Assembly: GCA_016185145.1 (NCBI GenBank)
Contig: JACPOB010000018.1
Span: forward strand, 152,288 to 216,287
DNA length: 64,000 bases
DNA from: Rhodospirillales bacterium
Lineage (GTDB): Bacteria; Pseudomonadota; Alphaproteobacteria; Reyranellales; Reyranellaceae
Reading direction: 5' to 3'
Shown: positions 43,174 to 51,740 of the stretch, in pieces
Layout of the letters: the number at the start of each line of letters is the position of its first letter
Numbering within the stretch: position 1 is the stretch's first letter
The notes under the pieces: model-generated
What the model was told of the DNA's origin: nothing
Databases searched by the model: none
The model's input: only the letters and a program-made list of their open reading frames with translations
Translations under genes and position numbers: made by a program

Positions 43174-43242
43174 GTGCCTTACCTGATCATCCTGATGTTC
43201 TGCTGCCTGCTCGGCGTGATCGCGACATGCGCCATGCTGTGA
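43174..43242 (+). CDS. 22-residue hydrophobic micro-ORF
   Basis: GTG 43174 follows AGGGGAT, which overlaps the pgeF stop; the product is VPYLIILMFCCLLGVIATCAM then L. It is a single membrane-spanning peptide with three cysteines and ends inside the 5' end of the next gene, whose ATG is at 43227. The overlap and good ribosome site suggest coupling to the lipoprotein gene. It could be only a translation-coupling leader. Confidence 0.4.
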   Translation: MPYLIILMFCCLLGVIATCAML

Positions 43243-44228
43243 GGCGCCTGCTGGCCGTGCTGCTCGGCATGACGGTGCTGTCGGCCTGCGCGCCGCCGCC
43301 GCGCCCCTTCGAGCACGATTCGTCGGTGACCACCAATCGCCGGATGGCAGCCGACAAGATCGAGCTCGCCATCGGTGCGCCGCGCAACATGCCGCCGGAG
43401 ATGGGCCAGCGCGTGGCCGCGGCACTCGCCATGGAGCTGCAGGCCTACGGCATCATCGCCACCGTGCAGCCGGCCGACGCGCCGATTCAGGTAGGCGGCG
43501 TCATGAGCACGCGCGACTCCGGCGAAACCGGCATCGAGATCCAGATCGACTGGCGCATCGACGGCGCACCCAAGACACAGGAGCCGCAGACCAGCCGCAC
43601 CAAGGCGCGACCCGAGGATTACGGCGAGCAGAGCGAACGGCTGGTCTCGCGCATCGCCCAGCAGGCCGCCCCGCGCGTCGCCACCCTGATCGGCAAGCCG
43701 CCCGCCTTCCTGGCGCGCTCACCCGGCCAGGTTGCAGCCGGCATGAGCGTGCCGATGGAACAGCCGATCGACCCGGTGACGGCGACGGCGATGGCGGCCG
43801 CGTCGTCCGGCGCGCCGCCACCTGCTTCCACTCAGCCGTCGCAGCAGCCGCAGGAGCCGCAGGTCAAGGTGCTGGTGGCGCCGGTGACCGGCGCGCCGTC
43901 CGACGGCAACCGCCAGCTCTACTCCGGCATGCGCCGCGCGCTGGGCTCGAGCAAGATCGTCATCGTCGACGCCGCGGGCGCCGACGTCTTCACCGTGATC
44001 GGCACGGTCAGCCTGACTGAGATCGACGACAAGCGCGGCCAGCTCGTCATCAAATGGCTGGTCAAGGACCCGGCCGGCCGCAATGTCGGCGACCTCGAGC
44101 AGTCCAATCCCGTGCCGCTCGCCGCGACCAAGGGCAGCTGGGCGGGATTCGGCGACATCGTCGCAACGGCGGCCTCGGAAGGTGTGCTGGAACTGCTGGA
44201 AAAGGCGATCAACCGACCCCGCCCCTGA
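43227..44228 (+). CDS. Hypothetical lipoprotein
   Basis: A 333-residue protein with a lipoprotein signal: RRLLAVLLGMTVLSAC, lipobox LSAC with Cys21. The mature protein has an alpha/beta part (residues 40-155), a Pro/Gln/Ser-rich linker at about 185-210, and a second part with QVKVLVAPVTGAPSDGNRQL and VFTVIGTVSLTEIDD. I do not recognise the family. Placed after pgeF and the micro-ORF and before the peptide transporter; a 124-base gap separates it from the latter. Confidence 0.7.
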   Translation: MRHAVRRLLAVLLGMTVLSACAPPPRPFEHDSSVTTNRRMAADKIELAIGAPRNMPPEMGQRVAAALAMELQAYGIIATVQPADAPIQVGGVMSTRDSGETGIEIQIDWRIDGAPKTQEPQTSRTKARPEDYGEQSERLVSRIAQQAAPRVATLIGKPPAFLARSPGQVAAGMSVPMEQPIDPVTATAMAAASSGAPPPASTQPSQQPQEPQVKVLVAPVTGAPSDGNRQLYSGMRRALGSSKIVIVDAAGADVFTVIGTVSLTEIDDKRGQLVIKWLVKDPAGRNVGDLEQSNPVPLAATKGSWAGFGDIVATAASEGVLELLEKAINRPRP

Positions 44229-44352
44229 CCATTCCGCGAACCTTACAGGGTGGCCGAATCGGCTTGTCAGAGGGGGGTCCGGGACTGCTACTGTCCCTAT
44301 GAGCGGCTCGATTCTTGCAAAGAAGGCCGCGCTTATAGGGAGACGGTTGCTT

Positions 44353-45939
44353 ATGTTCGATTTCAGGAAGTCGTTCGCGACGTTCGTTGCGGCGGCGAGC
44401 GTCGCCGGCTTGATGGGCTTTGCTCCAGCCGGCGCGCAGACTCTCAAGGTGGTGATGCATTCCGACGTCAAGATCCTCGATCCGATCTGGACCACCGCCT
44501 ACATCCAGCGCAATCACGGCTACATGGTGTGGGACACGCTCTTCGCGATGGACGAGAAGTTCGACGTGAAGCCGCAGATGGTCGACAAGTACGACGTATC
44601 GGCCGACAAGCTCACCTGGACCTTCACCCTGCGCGACGGCCTGGAATGGCACGACGGCAAGCCCGTCACCGCGGAGGACTGCATCGCTTCGATCAAGCGC
44701 TGGGCCGCGCGCGATTCGATGGGTCAGAAGATGATGGCGTCGGTCGTCGGCTTCGAGGTCGTCGATCCCAAGACTTTCAGGATGAAGATGAAGGAGCCGT
44801 ACGGTCTGGTGCTGCAGTCGCTCGGCAAGCCGTCGTCGAATGTGCCCTTCATGATGCCGAAGAAGACCGCCGAAACCGACCCGATGCAGCAGATCAAGAT
44901 CGAGGACGTGATCGGTTCGGGACCGTTCATCTTCAAGGCCGACGAATGGAAGCCGGGCGAGAAGATCGTCTACGTCAAGAATCCCAAGTACAAGCCGCGT
45001 CCGGAGGCCCCCTCCGGCCTGGCTGGCGGCAAGGTCGTGAAGCTCGACCGCGTCGAGTGGCTCGCCATGCCCGACGTGCAGACGCAGGTCGCCGCCATCC
45101 AGAACGGCGAGATCGACATGATCGAATCGCCCGGTCACGACCTGCTGCCGCTGCTCGCCAAGGACAAGAACATCAACCTGCTCAACTGGAACCCGACGGG
45201 CAACCAGTACACTTTCCGCTTCAACAGCACGGCGAAGCCCTTCGACAACCCGAAGATCCGGCACGCCGTATTTGTGGCGTTCGCCCAGGAAGACTTCCTC
45301 AAGGCCACGATCGGCGATCCGCAATGGTATAAGGTCTGCAAGGCGCCGTTCGTCTGCGGCACGCCGCTCGCGACCGACGCCGGCATGGCCGATGTGCTGA
45401 ACGGCAACGCGGCCAAGGCCAAGCAGCTCCTGCAGGAAGCCGGCTACGACGGCACGCCGATCGTGCTGATGCATTCGACCGACCTGCAGGTGCTGACCAA
45501 CCTCGCGCCGGTCGCCAAGGCGCAGATGGAGCGGGCCGGCTTCAAGGTCGACATGGTGTCGATGGACTGGCAGACGCTGGTCGCCCGCCGCGTCAAGAAG
45601 GACCCGCCGAGCCAGGGCGGCTGGCACGCCTTCCTCACCTCGTGGGTGGCGGCCGACGTCCTGAACCCGGTGATGGCCGGCTTCTTCAACGCCTCGTGCG
45701 ACAAGGCGATGTTCGGCTGGCCGTGCGACGAGACGATCGAGAAGTTCCGCGACCAGTTCGCCAAGGAGACCGACGCTGCCAAGCAGAAGGAGATCGTCGA
45801 GAACCTCCAGAAATACTGGGTGAACCATCCGACGCACATCAACGTCGGCCAGTGGTACTCGCCGCTTGCCCGCCGCAACAACATCGAGGGCAACCTGACG
45901 GCGCCGGCGCCGGTGTTCTGGAACGTCACGAAGAAGTAA
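44353..45939 (+). CDS. Dipeptide/oligopeptide-type ABC substrate-binding protein (copy 1)
   Basis: A family-5 periplasmic solute-binding protein, 528 residues. Signal peptide MFDFRKSFATFVAAASVAGL to about residue 31 (AGAQ). Mature motifs WTFTLRDGLEWHDGKPVT and FDNPKIRHAVFVAF with C-terminal WQTLVARRVKKD. Two Cys in WYKVCKAPFVCGTP are shared with copy 2. ATG 44353; TATAGGGAGACGG precedes it. Ligand is unknown; peptides are inferred. Confidence 0.9.
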   Translation: MFDFRKSFATFVAAASVAGLMGFAPAGAQTLKVVMHSDVKILDPIWTTAYIQRNHGYMVWDTLFAMDEKFDVKPQMVDKYDVSADKLTWTFTLRDGLEWHDGKPVTAEDCIASIKRWAARDSMGQKMMASVVGFEVVDPKTFRMKMKEPYGLVLQSLGKPSSNVPFMMPKKTAETDPMQQIKIEDVIGSGPFIFKADEWKPGEKIVYVKNPKYKPRPEAPSGLAGGKVVKLDRVEWLAMPDVQTQVAAIQNGEIDMIESPGHDLLPLLAKDKNINLLNWNPTGNQYTFRFNSTAKPFDNPKIRHAVFVAFAQEDFLKATIGDPQWYKVCKAPFVCGTPLATDAGMADVLNGNAAKAKQLLQEAGYDGTPIVLMHSTDLQVLTNLAPVAKAQMERAGFKVDMVSMDWQTLVARRVKKDPPSQGGWHAFLTSWVAADVLNPVMAGFFNASCDKAMFGWPCDETIEKFRDQFAKETDAAKQKEIVENLQKYWVNHPTHINVGQWYSPLARRNNIEGNLTAPAPVFWNVTKK

Positions 45940-45947
45940 GCAAACGG

Positions 45948-45986
45948 AGGGAGGCCGGAAGGGGATTCGGCCTCCCTCGTCTTTTT
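45948..45986 (+). terminator. Rho-independent terminator between the two binding-protein genes
   Basis: AGGGAGGCC / GGCCTCCCT, 9-bp stem with a 12-base loop, followed by CGTCTTTTTA. It would lower expression of downstream genes relative to copy 1. Confidence 0.8.
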
Positions 45987-46010
45987 AGGGAAGAAACCGA
46001 GGGGGTTTAG

Positions 46011-47591
46011 ATGAAGATGATGCGGCGTGCGCTCGCGGCTGCGGCTGCCGGCGCCATCCTGGCGGCGGCAAGCGGGCCGGCACTGGCCCAGGGCAAGACC
46101 CTGAAATTCGTGCAGAACGGCAACCTGACGATCCTCGATCCGATCTGGACGACGGCCTACGTCACGCGCAACCACGGCTACTTCATCTACGACACGCTCT
46201 TCGCGTCGGACGAGAACAACGCGGTCAAGCCGCAGATGGTCGACAAGTACGAAGTCTCGCCCGACAAGACGGTGTGGACCTTCACCCTGCGCGACGGCCT
46301 CGAATGGCATGACGGCAAGCCGGTCACGTCCGAGGACTGCATCGCCTCGATCCAGCGCTGGGGCAAGCGCGACGCCATGGGCCTCAAGCTCATGGACTTC
46401 GTCAAGGAGTTCAAGGCGGTCGACGCCAAGACCTTCCAGATGGTGCTGAAGGAGCCCTACGGCCTGGTGCTCGATTCGCTGGGCAAGCCGTCATCCAACG
46501 TGCCGTTCATGATGCCCAAGCGCGTCGCCGAGACCGACGCCTTCAAGCAGATCGACAGCCAGATCGGCTCGGGCCCGTTCATCTACCTCAACGCCGAGTC
46601 CAAGCCCGGCGAGAAGCACGTCTATATCAAGAACCCGAAGTACAAGCCGCGTTCGGAGGCCCCCTCGGGTCTCGCCGGCGGCAAGGTCGTCAAGGTCGAC
46701 CGCGTCGAGATCATCGAGATGCCTGACCCGCAGCAGCAGGTGAACGCCCTCGTCGCGGGCGAGATCGATCTCATCGAGCAGCCGCCGCACGACCTGATCC
46801 CGATCCTCAAGAAGGAAAAGAGCGTGCAGCTGGTCGACTGGAACCCGCTGGGTCACCAGTTCATCATCCGCTTCAACCACGTGGTGAAGCCGTTCGACAA
46901 CCCAAAGATCCGCCAGGCCGCGCTGCTGGCGATGCGCCAGGAGGACTACCTCAAGGCGACGGTCGGCGAGCCGGAGTACTACAAGGTCTGCTCGGCCGCC
47001 TTCGTCTGCGGCACGCCCAATGCCTTCGACGCGCCCAACGGGCTCCTGGTCAAGCCTGACTTCGAGAAGGCCAAGGCGCTCCTGAAGGAGGCGGGCTATG
47101 ACGGCACGCCAGTCGTGGTGATGCAGTCGACCACCCTGCCGGTGCTCACCAACACCGCGCCGGTGACCAAGCAGCTGCTCGAGCAGGCCGGCTTCAAGGT
47201 CGACATGCAGTCGATGGACTGGCAGACGCTGGTCACGCGCCGCACCAAGAAGGATCCAGCCGATAAGGGCGGCTGGAACATCCTGCACACCTTCTCGGTC
47301 GCCGCCGACATCCTGAACCCGATCGCGACATCGTACATGGTCGCCCAGGGCGACAAGTCGTGGTTCGGCTGGCCGACCGACCCGGAAATGGAGAAGCTGC
47401 GCGACGCCTACGCCAAGGAGACCGACCCAGCCAAGGGCAAGCAACTTGCCAAGGCCGTGCAGGACCGAGCGCTGGAGACCGCCCAGTACGGCTGGATCGG
47501 CCAGTGGTACGGCCCGGGCGCGGCCCGCGCCAATGTGACCGGCTGGCTCAAGGCGCCGGTGCCGGTTATGTGGAACATCGAGAAGAAATAA
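46011..47591 (+). CDS. Dipeptide/oligopeptide-type ABC substrate-binding protein (copy 2)
   Basis: A 526-residue paralogue of copy 1, easily aligned over its length: ILDPIWTTAYVTRNHGYF, YDTLFASDENNAVKPQMVDK and the shared YKVCSAAFVCGTP and WQTLVTRRTKKD. Signal peptide to about residue 27 (ALAQG). ATG 46011. The pair arose by duplication; differing ligand-pocket residues would allow two substrates with one permease. Confidence 0.9.
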   Translation: MKMMRRALAAAAAGAILAAASGPALAQGKTLKFVQNGNLTILDPIWTTAYVTRNHGYFIYDTLFASDENNAVKPQMVDKYEVSPDKTVWTFTLRDGLEWHDGKPVTSEDCIASIQRWGKRDAMGLKLMDFVKEFKAVDAKTFQMVLKEPYGLVLDSLGKPSSNVPFMMPKRVAETDAFKQIDSQIGSGPFIYLNAESKPGEKHVYIKNPKYKPRSEAPSGLAGGKVVKVDRVEIIEMPDPQQQVNALVAGEIDLIEQPPHDLIPILKKEKSVQLVDWNPLGHQFIIRFNHVVKPFDNPKIRQAALLAMRQEDYLKATVGEPEYYKVCSAAFVCGTPNAFDAPNGLLVKPDFEKAKALLKEAGYDGTPVVVMQSTTLPVLTNTAPVTKQLLEQAGFKVDMQSMDWQTLVTRRTKKDPADKGGWNILHTFSVAADILNPIATSYMVAQGDKSWFGWPTDPEMEKLRDAYAKETDPAKGKQLAKAVQDRALETAQYGWIGQWYGPGAARANVTGWLKAPVPVMWNIEKK

Positions 47592-47606
47592 CCTCGTTGG
47601 GGCCTT

Positions 47607-47661
47607 CCCCCTCCCTGCCTCCCCCCGTCTGACGGGGGAGGTGCCCGAAGGGCGGAGGGGG
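47607..47661. repeat. Nested C-rich inverted repeat before the permease
   Basis: Outer CCCCCTCC (47607-47614) / GGAGGGGG (47654-47661) and inner CCCCCGTC/GACGGGGG. It lies in the 116-base gap before the permease gene, with no T-run. Confidence 0.6.
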
Positions 47662-47707
47662 AGAGCCGCAAAGGCCATCTTTGAAGTAAAGAGGTCATCG
47701 GACCGGA

Positions 47708-48645
<938 letters not shown>

Positions 48646-48649
<4 letters not shown>

Positions 48650-49581
48650 CCGTCGCGTCCGAAGACCTCGTCGACTCCGCCTCGATCGCGGCGGCATCGA
48701 CCAAGCGCAAGAGCCTGTGGCTCGTTGCCCTTCGCAACCCAAACGTCATCATCGGCGGCACCATCCTGCTCATCATGCTGGTGATCGCCGCCCTGGCGCC
48801 TGTCCTCGGCACGGTCGACCCGACCCGCATCGATCCCGCGGCTCGCAACAAGAAGCCGGGCACCGAGATCACCATGCGCCTGGACGACGGCACGACCGTC
48901 AAGCGCGTCGCCATCATGGGCACCGACAGCCTGGGCCGCGACGTCTACAGCCGCGTGATCTACGGCACGCGCGTGTCGCTGGCGGTCGGCATCGCGGTCG
49001 CCCTGATCGCCGTCGCGATCGGCACCGTGATCGGCCTCGTCTCAGGCTACGTCCGATGGCTCGACGGCATCATCATGCGCATCATGGATGGGTTGATGGC
49101 GATTCCGGGCATCTTGCTCGCCATCGCCATGGTCTCGATCTGGCGCGCCGGCCTGATCACCGTGATCTTCGCCATCGTCGTGCCCGACGTGCCGCGCGTC
49201 GTGCGCCTGGTGCGCTCGATCGTGCTGACCGTGCGCGAGGAACCCTATGTCGAGGGCGCCATCTCGGTCGGCACGCCGACCTGGGTGCTGATGTTCCGCC
49301 ACATCCTGCCCAACACCATCGCGCCGCTGATCGTGCAGGGCACCTTCCTCGCCGCCGCCGCCATCCTGGTCGAGGCCGCGCTCTCGTTCCTGGGCATCGG
49401 CATCCCGCCGGAGATCCCGAGCTGGGGCAACATCATGGCCGAGGGCCGCACGCTGTTCCGCGTGTTCCCGCACAACATCTTCTATCCCGCCATCTTCCTC
49501 GCCGTGACCGTGCTCGCGATCAACATCATGGGCGACGGGTTGAGGGATACGCTCGATCCGAAGATGAGCAAAAAGGTGTGA
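48646..49581 (+). CDS. ABC transporter permease (DppC-type)
   Basis: A 311-residue permease with N-terminal cytosolic tail and six TM segments; GTDSLGRDVYSRVIYGTRVS is the DppC hallmark, and the EAA loop is GAISVGTPTWVLMFRHILP. TTG 48646 overlaps the DppB-type stop. The last codons (MSKKV) and stop lie within a 20-bp perfect hairpin. Confidence 0.93.
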
Positions 49582-49607
49582 TGCGAAGCATCACACCTTT
49601 TTGCTCA
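49565..49607. terminator. 20-bp perfect hairpin overlapping the permease stop codon
   Basis: Arms 49565-49584 and 49588-49607, TGAGCAAAAAGGTGTGATGC and its exact complement, loop GAA. The right arm contains TTTTT and the left arm AAAAA, so it can terminate on both strands. The permease stop (49579-49581) is inside the left arm. Confidence 0.75.
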
Positions 49608-49636
49608 CCCTGAGCGAGCGAAGCGAGCCGAAGGGT
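49607..49636. repeat. ACCCTGAG...CGAAGGGT repeat
   Basis: ACCCTGAGCGAGCGAAGCGAGCCGAAGGGT. The outer ends match the element at 58115-58159, so this is a dispersed intergenic repeat of the CACCCTGAG...CGAAGGGTG type. Confidence 0.55.
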
Positions 49637-49728
49637 CTTCTCTCCATGTTCAAGGTCTCAGTGATTGAAACAAGGTCCCTCCACTCCGCGCTACGCGCTC
49701 CGGTCGGGACGACGGATGGTTTGCATCG

Positions 49729-50133
49729 ATGAGTGACGCCAAGAAACCTGTCCTGGAAGTCCGCAACCTCTCGGTCACGCTGCCCAAGGGCGCCGACCGC
49801 GAGTTCGCCGTCGACAAGGTGAACTTCACCGTCAATCCCGGCGAGATCGTCTGCCTGGTGGGTGAATCGGGCTCGGGCAAGTCGGTGATCGCCTTCACCG
49901 TCATGGGGCTGCTCGCCAAGGCGCTGAAGCCGAGCTCGGGCGAGATCCTGCTGCAGGGCGAGAACATCCTGGCGGCGAGCGAGGACCGGCTGCGCGAGCT
50001 GCGCTGCACGCGCATGTCGATGATCTTCCAGGAGCCGATGACCGCGCTCAATCCGGTCATGACCTGCGGCGACCAGATCGACGAGGTGCTGCGCAGCACC
50101 AGCTCTCGGGCGGCCAGCGCCAGCGCATCATGA
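49729..50133 (+). pseudogene. Disrupted N-terminal half of a fused DppD/DppF-type ATPase
   Basis: The frame encodes the first half of ABC domain 1: Walker A GESGSGKS and Q-loop MIFQEPMTALNPVM. It then runs DQIDEVLRSTSSRAASAS and stops. The missing text (a helical subdomain of about 45 residues) should lead to HQLSGGQRQR, which appears from base 50097 in a different frame. So a deletion with a frameshift, or a sequence error, breaks the gene at about 50090-50097. ATG 49729 is preceded by a repeat-rich gap of 147 bases. Fragment alone cannot be functional. Confidence 0.7.
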
Positions 50134-51260
50134 TCGCCATGGCGCTGGTCCTCGATCCGGTGCTGCTGATCGCCGACGAGCCGACCACGGCGCTCGACGT
50201 CACCACGCAGGCCGAGATCCTGAAGCTGATCGCCGAGCTGCAGGAAGGCCAGGGCACCGGCGTGCTGTTCATCACCCACGATTTCGGCGTCGTCGCCGAG
50301 ATCGCCCATCGCGTGGCCGTGCTGCGCTGGGGCGAGCTGGTGGAGATGGGCCCGACCGAGCAGATCCTGTCGCGGCCGCAAGAGGCCTACACCAAGATGC
50401 TGATCTCCTCGGTGCCCTCGATCCATCCGCAGCACCGCGGGGCGCGCAAGGACGGCATCACCGTCCTGCGCACCGAGAAGCTCGGCAAGATCTACTCGGG
50501 CAGCGGCTTCTTCCAGAAGGCGCGCGTGGTGAAGGCCGCGGTCGACGTCGACCTCGACATCCGCAAGGGCGAGACCTTGGGCATCGTGGGCGAATCGGGC
50601 TCGGGCAAGTCGACGGTGGCGCGCTGCATCGCCCGCCTGATCGACCCGACCGACGGCAAGGTGTTCCTGGGCGACACCGAGATCGCCACCATGCCGCCCG
50701 GCAAGCTGCGTCCGCATCGCCGCAAGGTGCAGATCGTCTTCCAGGATCCCTACCGCTCGATGAACCCGCGCATCACGGTCGGCGACTTCATCATCGAGGG
50801 TCCGATGAATTTCGGCGTCAGCCGGCAGGAGGCGCTGGCGCGCGCCCGCAAGCTGATGGAGACGGTGCGGCTCGACCCCAATGCGCTCGACCGCTTCCCG
50901 CACCAGTTCTCGGGCGGCCAGCGCCAGCGCATCTGCATCGCCCGCGCCCTCGCCATGGAGCCCGAATTGCTGATCGCCGACGAGGCGGTGTCGGCGCTCG
51001 ACGTCTCGGTGCAGAAGCAGGTGCTGCAGCTGCTCGACGAGATCCGCACACGCCTGAACCTCGCCGTGCTGTTCATCACCCATGACCTGCGCGTCGCCGC
51101 CCAGATCTGCGACTACGTCGCCGTGATGAGCAAGGGCCGCGTCGTCGAGTACGGCTCGGCCGAGCAGGTCTTCGGCTCGCCGCGCGACGACTACACCAAG
51201 GCGCTGTTCGCCGCCGCCCCCGGGCGCCATTGGGAATTCGGCAAGTTCGCGGCGGCCTGA
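50130..51260 (+). CDS. C-terminal part of the fused ATPase (rest of ABC domain 1, complete domain 2)
   Basis: The frame continues the disrupted gene: in-frame upstream codons supply HQLSGGQRQR from 50097, then Walker B LLIADEPTTALDV and H-loop FITHDFGVV of domain 1. Domain 2 is complete: Walker A GESGSGKST, Q-loop IVFQDPYRSMNPR, signature FSGGQRQRICIARALA, Walker B LLIADEAVSALD and FITHDLRVAA. An internal ATG at 50130 overlaps the upstream stop (ATGA). A heterodimeric peptide transporter needs two working ATPase sites, so the system may be inactive or borrow another ATPase. Confidence 0.75.
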   Translation: MIAMALVLDPVLLIADEPTTALDVTTQAEILKLIAELQEGQGTGVLFITHDFGVVAEIAHRVAVLRWGELVEMGPTEQILSRPQEAYTKMLISSVPSIHPQHRGARKDGITVLRTEKLGKIYSGSGFFQKARVVKAAVDVDLDIRKGETLGIVGESGSGKSTVARCIARLIDPTDGKVFLGDTEIATMPPGKLRPHRRKVQIVFQDPYRSMNPRITVGDFIIEGPMNFGVSRQEALARARKLMETVRLDPNALDRFPHQFSGGQRQRICIARALAMEPELLIADEAVSALDVSVQKQVLQLLDEIRTRLNLAVLFITHDLRVAAQICDYVAVMSKGRVVEYGSAEQVFGSPRDDYTKALFAAAPGRHWEFGKFAAA

Positions 51261-51366
51261 TTCGGTGATAGAGTTCACGCAAGGAAAGGCCATTCAGGCA
51301 CCCGCTGCCGCGCCTCCCCTCTGACCGGCATCGGATGGACGGGAACCCGTGTCGAGGGAGGCTCAC

Positions 51367-51582
51367 ATGGCGGACAGCGTCTACAAAGTGATCGAGCTGG
51401 TCGGCACCAGCACCGACTCCTGGGAAAAGGCGGCAAAGGCAGCGGTCGATCGCGCCGCCAAGTCGCTGCGCGACCTGCGCGTCGCCGAGGTGGTCGAGCA
51501 GGACCTGGTCATCGAAGACGGCAAGGTCACGGCCTACCGCACCAAGCTGAAGCTCTCCTTCAAGTACGAAGGCGGCGGCTGA
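51367..51582 (+). CDS. Dodecin
   Basis: A 71-residue flavin-binding dodecamer subunit. VYKVIELVGTSTDSWEKAAK at 5-24, a helix to about residue 40 and DLVIEDGKVTAYRTKLKLSFKYEG match the family; the aromatic Trp20 that stacks on flavin is present. GGGAGG precedes ATG 51367. It is a single gene followed by a long inverted repeat. Confidence 0.92.
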   Translation: MADSVYKVIELVGTSTDSWEKAAKAAVDRAAKSLRDLRVAEVVEQDLVIEDGKVTAYRTKLKLSFKYEGGG

Positions 51583-51587
51583 TTCTT

Positions 51588-51723
51588 GCCGGAGCGCGGA
51601 CCTCCAGGTCCGCTCTTGTCTTCTCTCCCGGACCGCGAGCTTCCAGCTCGCTCATGAGCGCGCAGGATGCGCGCGGTCCGGAAGACGAAGAGCAAGAGCA
51701 GGCCTGGAGGCCCGCGGTCCGGC
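51588..51723. repeat. Nested composite inverted repeat between dodecin and aidB-like genes
   Basis: Outer arms 51588-51618 and 51693-51723, about 31 bases, imperfectly complementary (GCCGGAGCGCGG...CTCTTG / CAAGAGC...GGTCCGGC). Inside lies CCCGGACCGCG (51627-51637) / CGCGGTCCGG (51672-51681) around GCTCATGAGC. Right half resembles 12984-13020; the GGAGCGCGGACCTCCAGG part is identical to 22821. It starts six bases after the dodecin stop. Confidence 0.85.
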
Positions 51724-51740
51724 GAGATAGAGTCGGCCGC

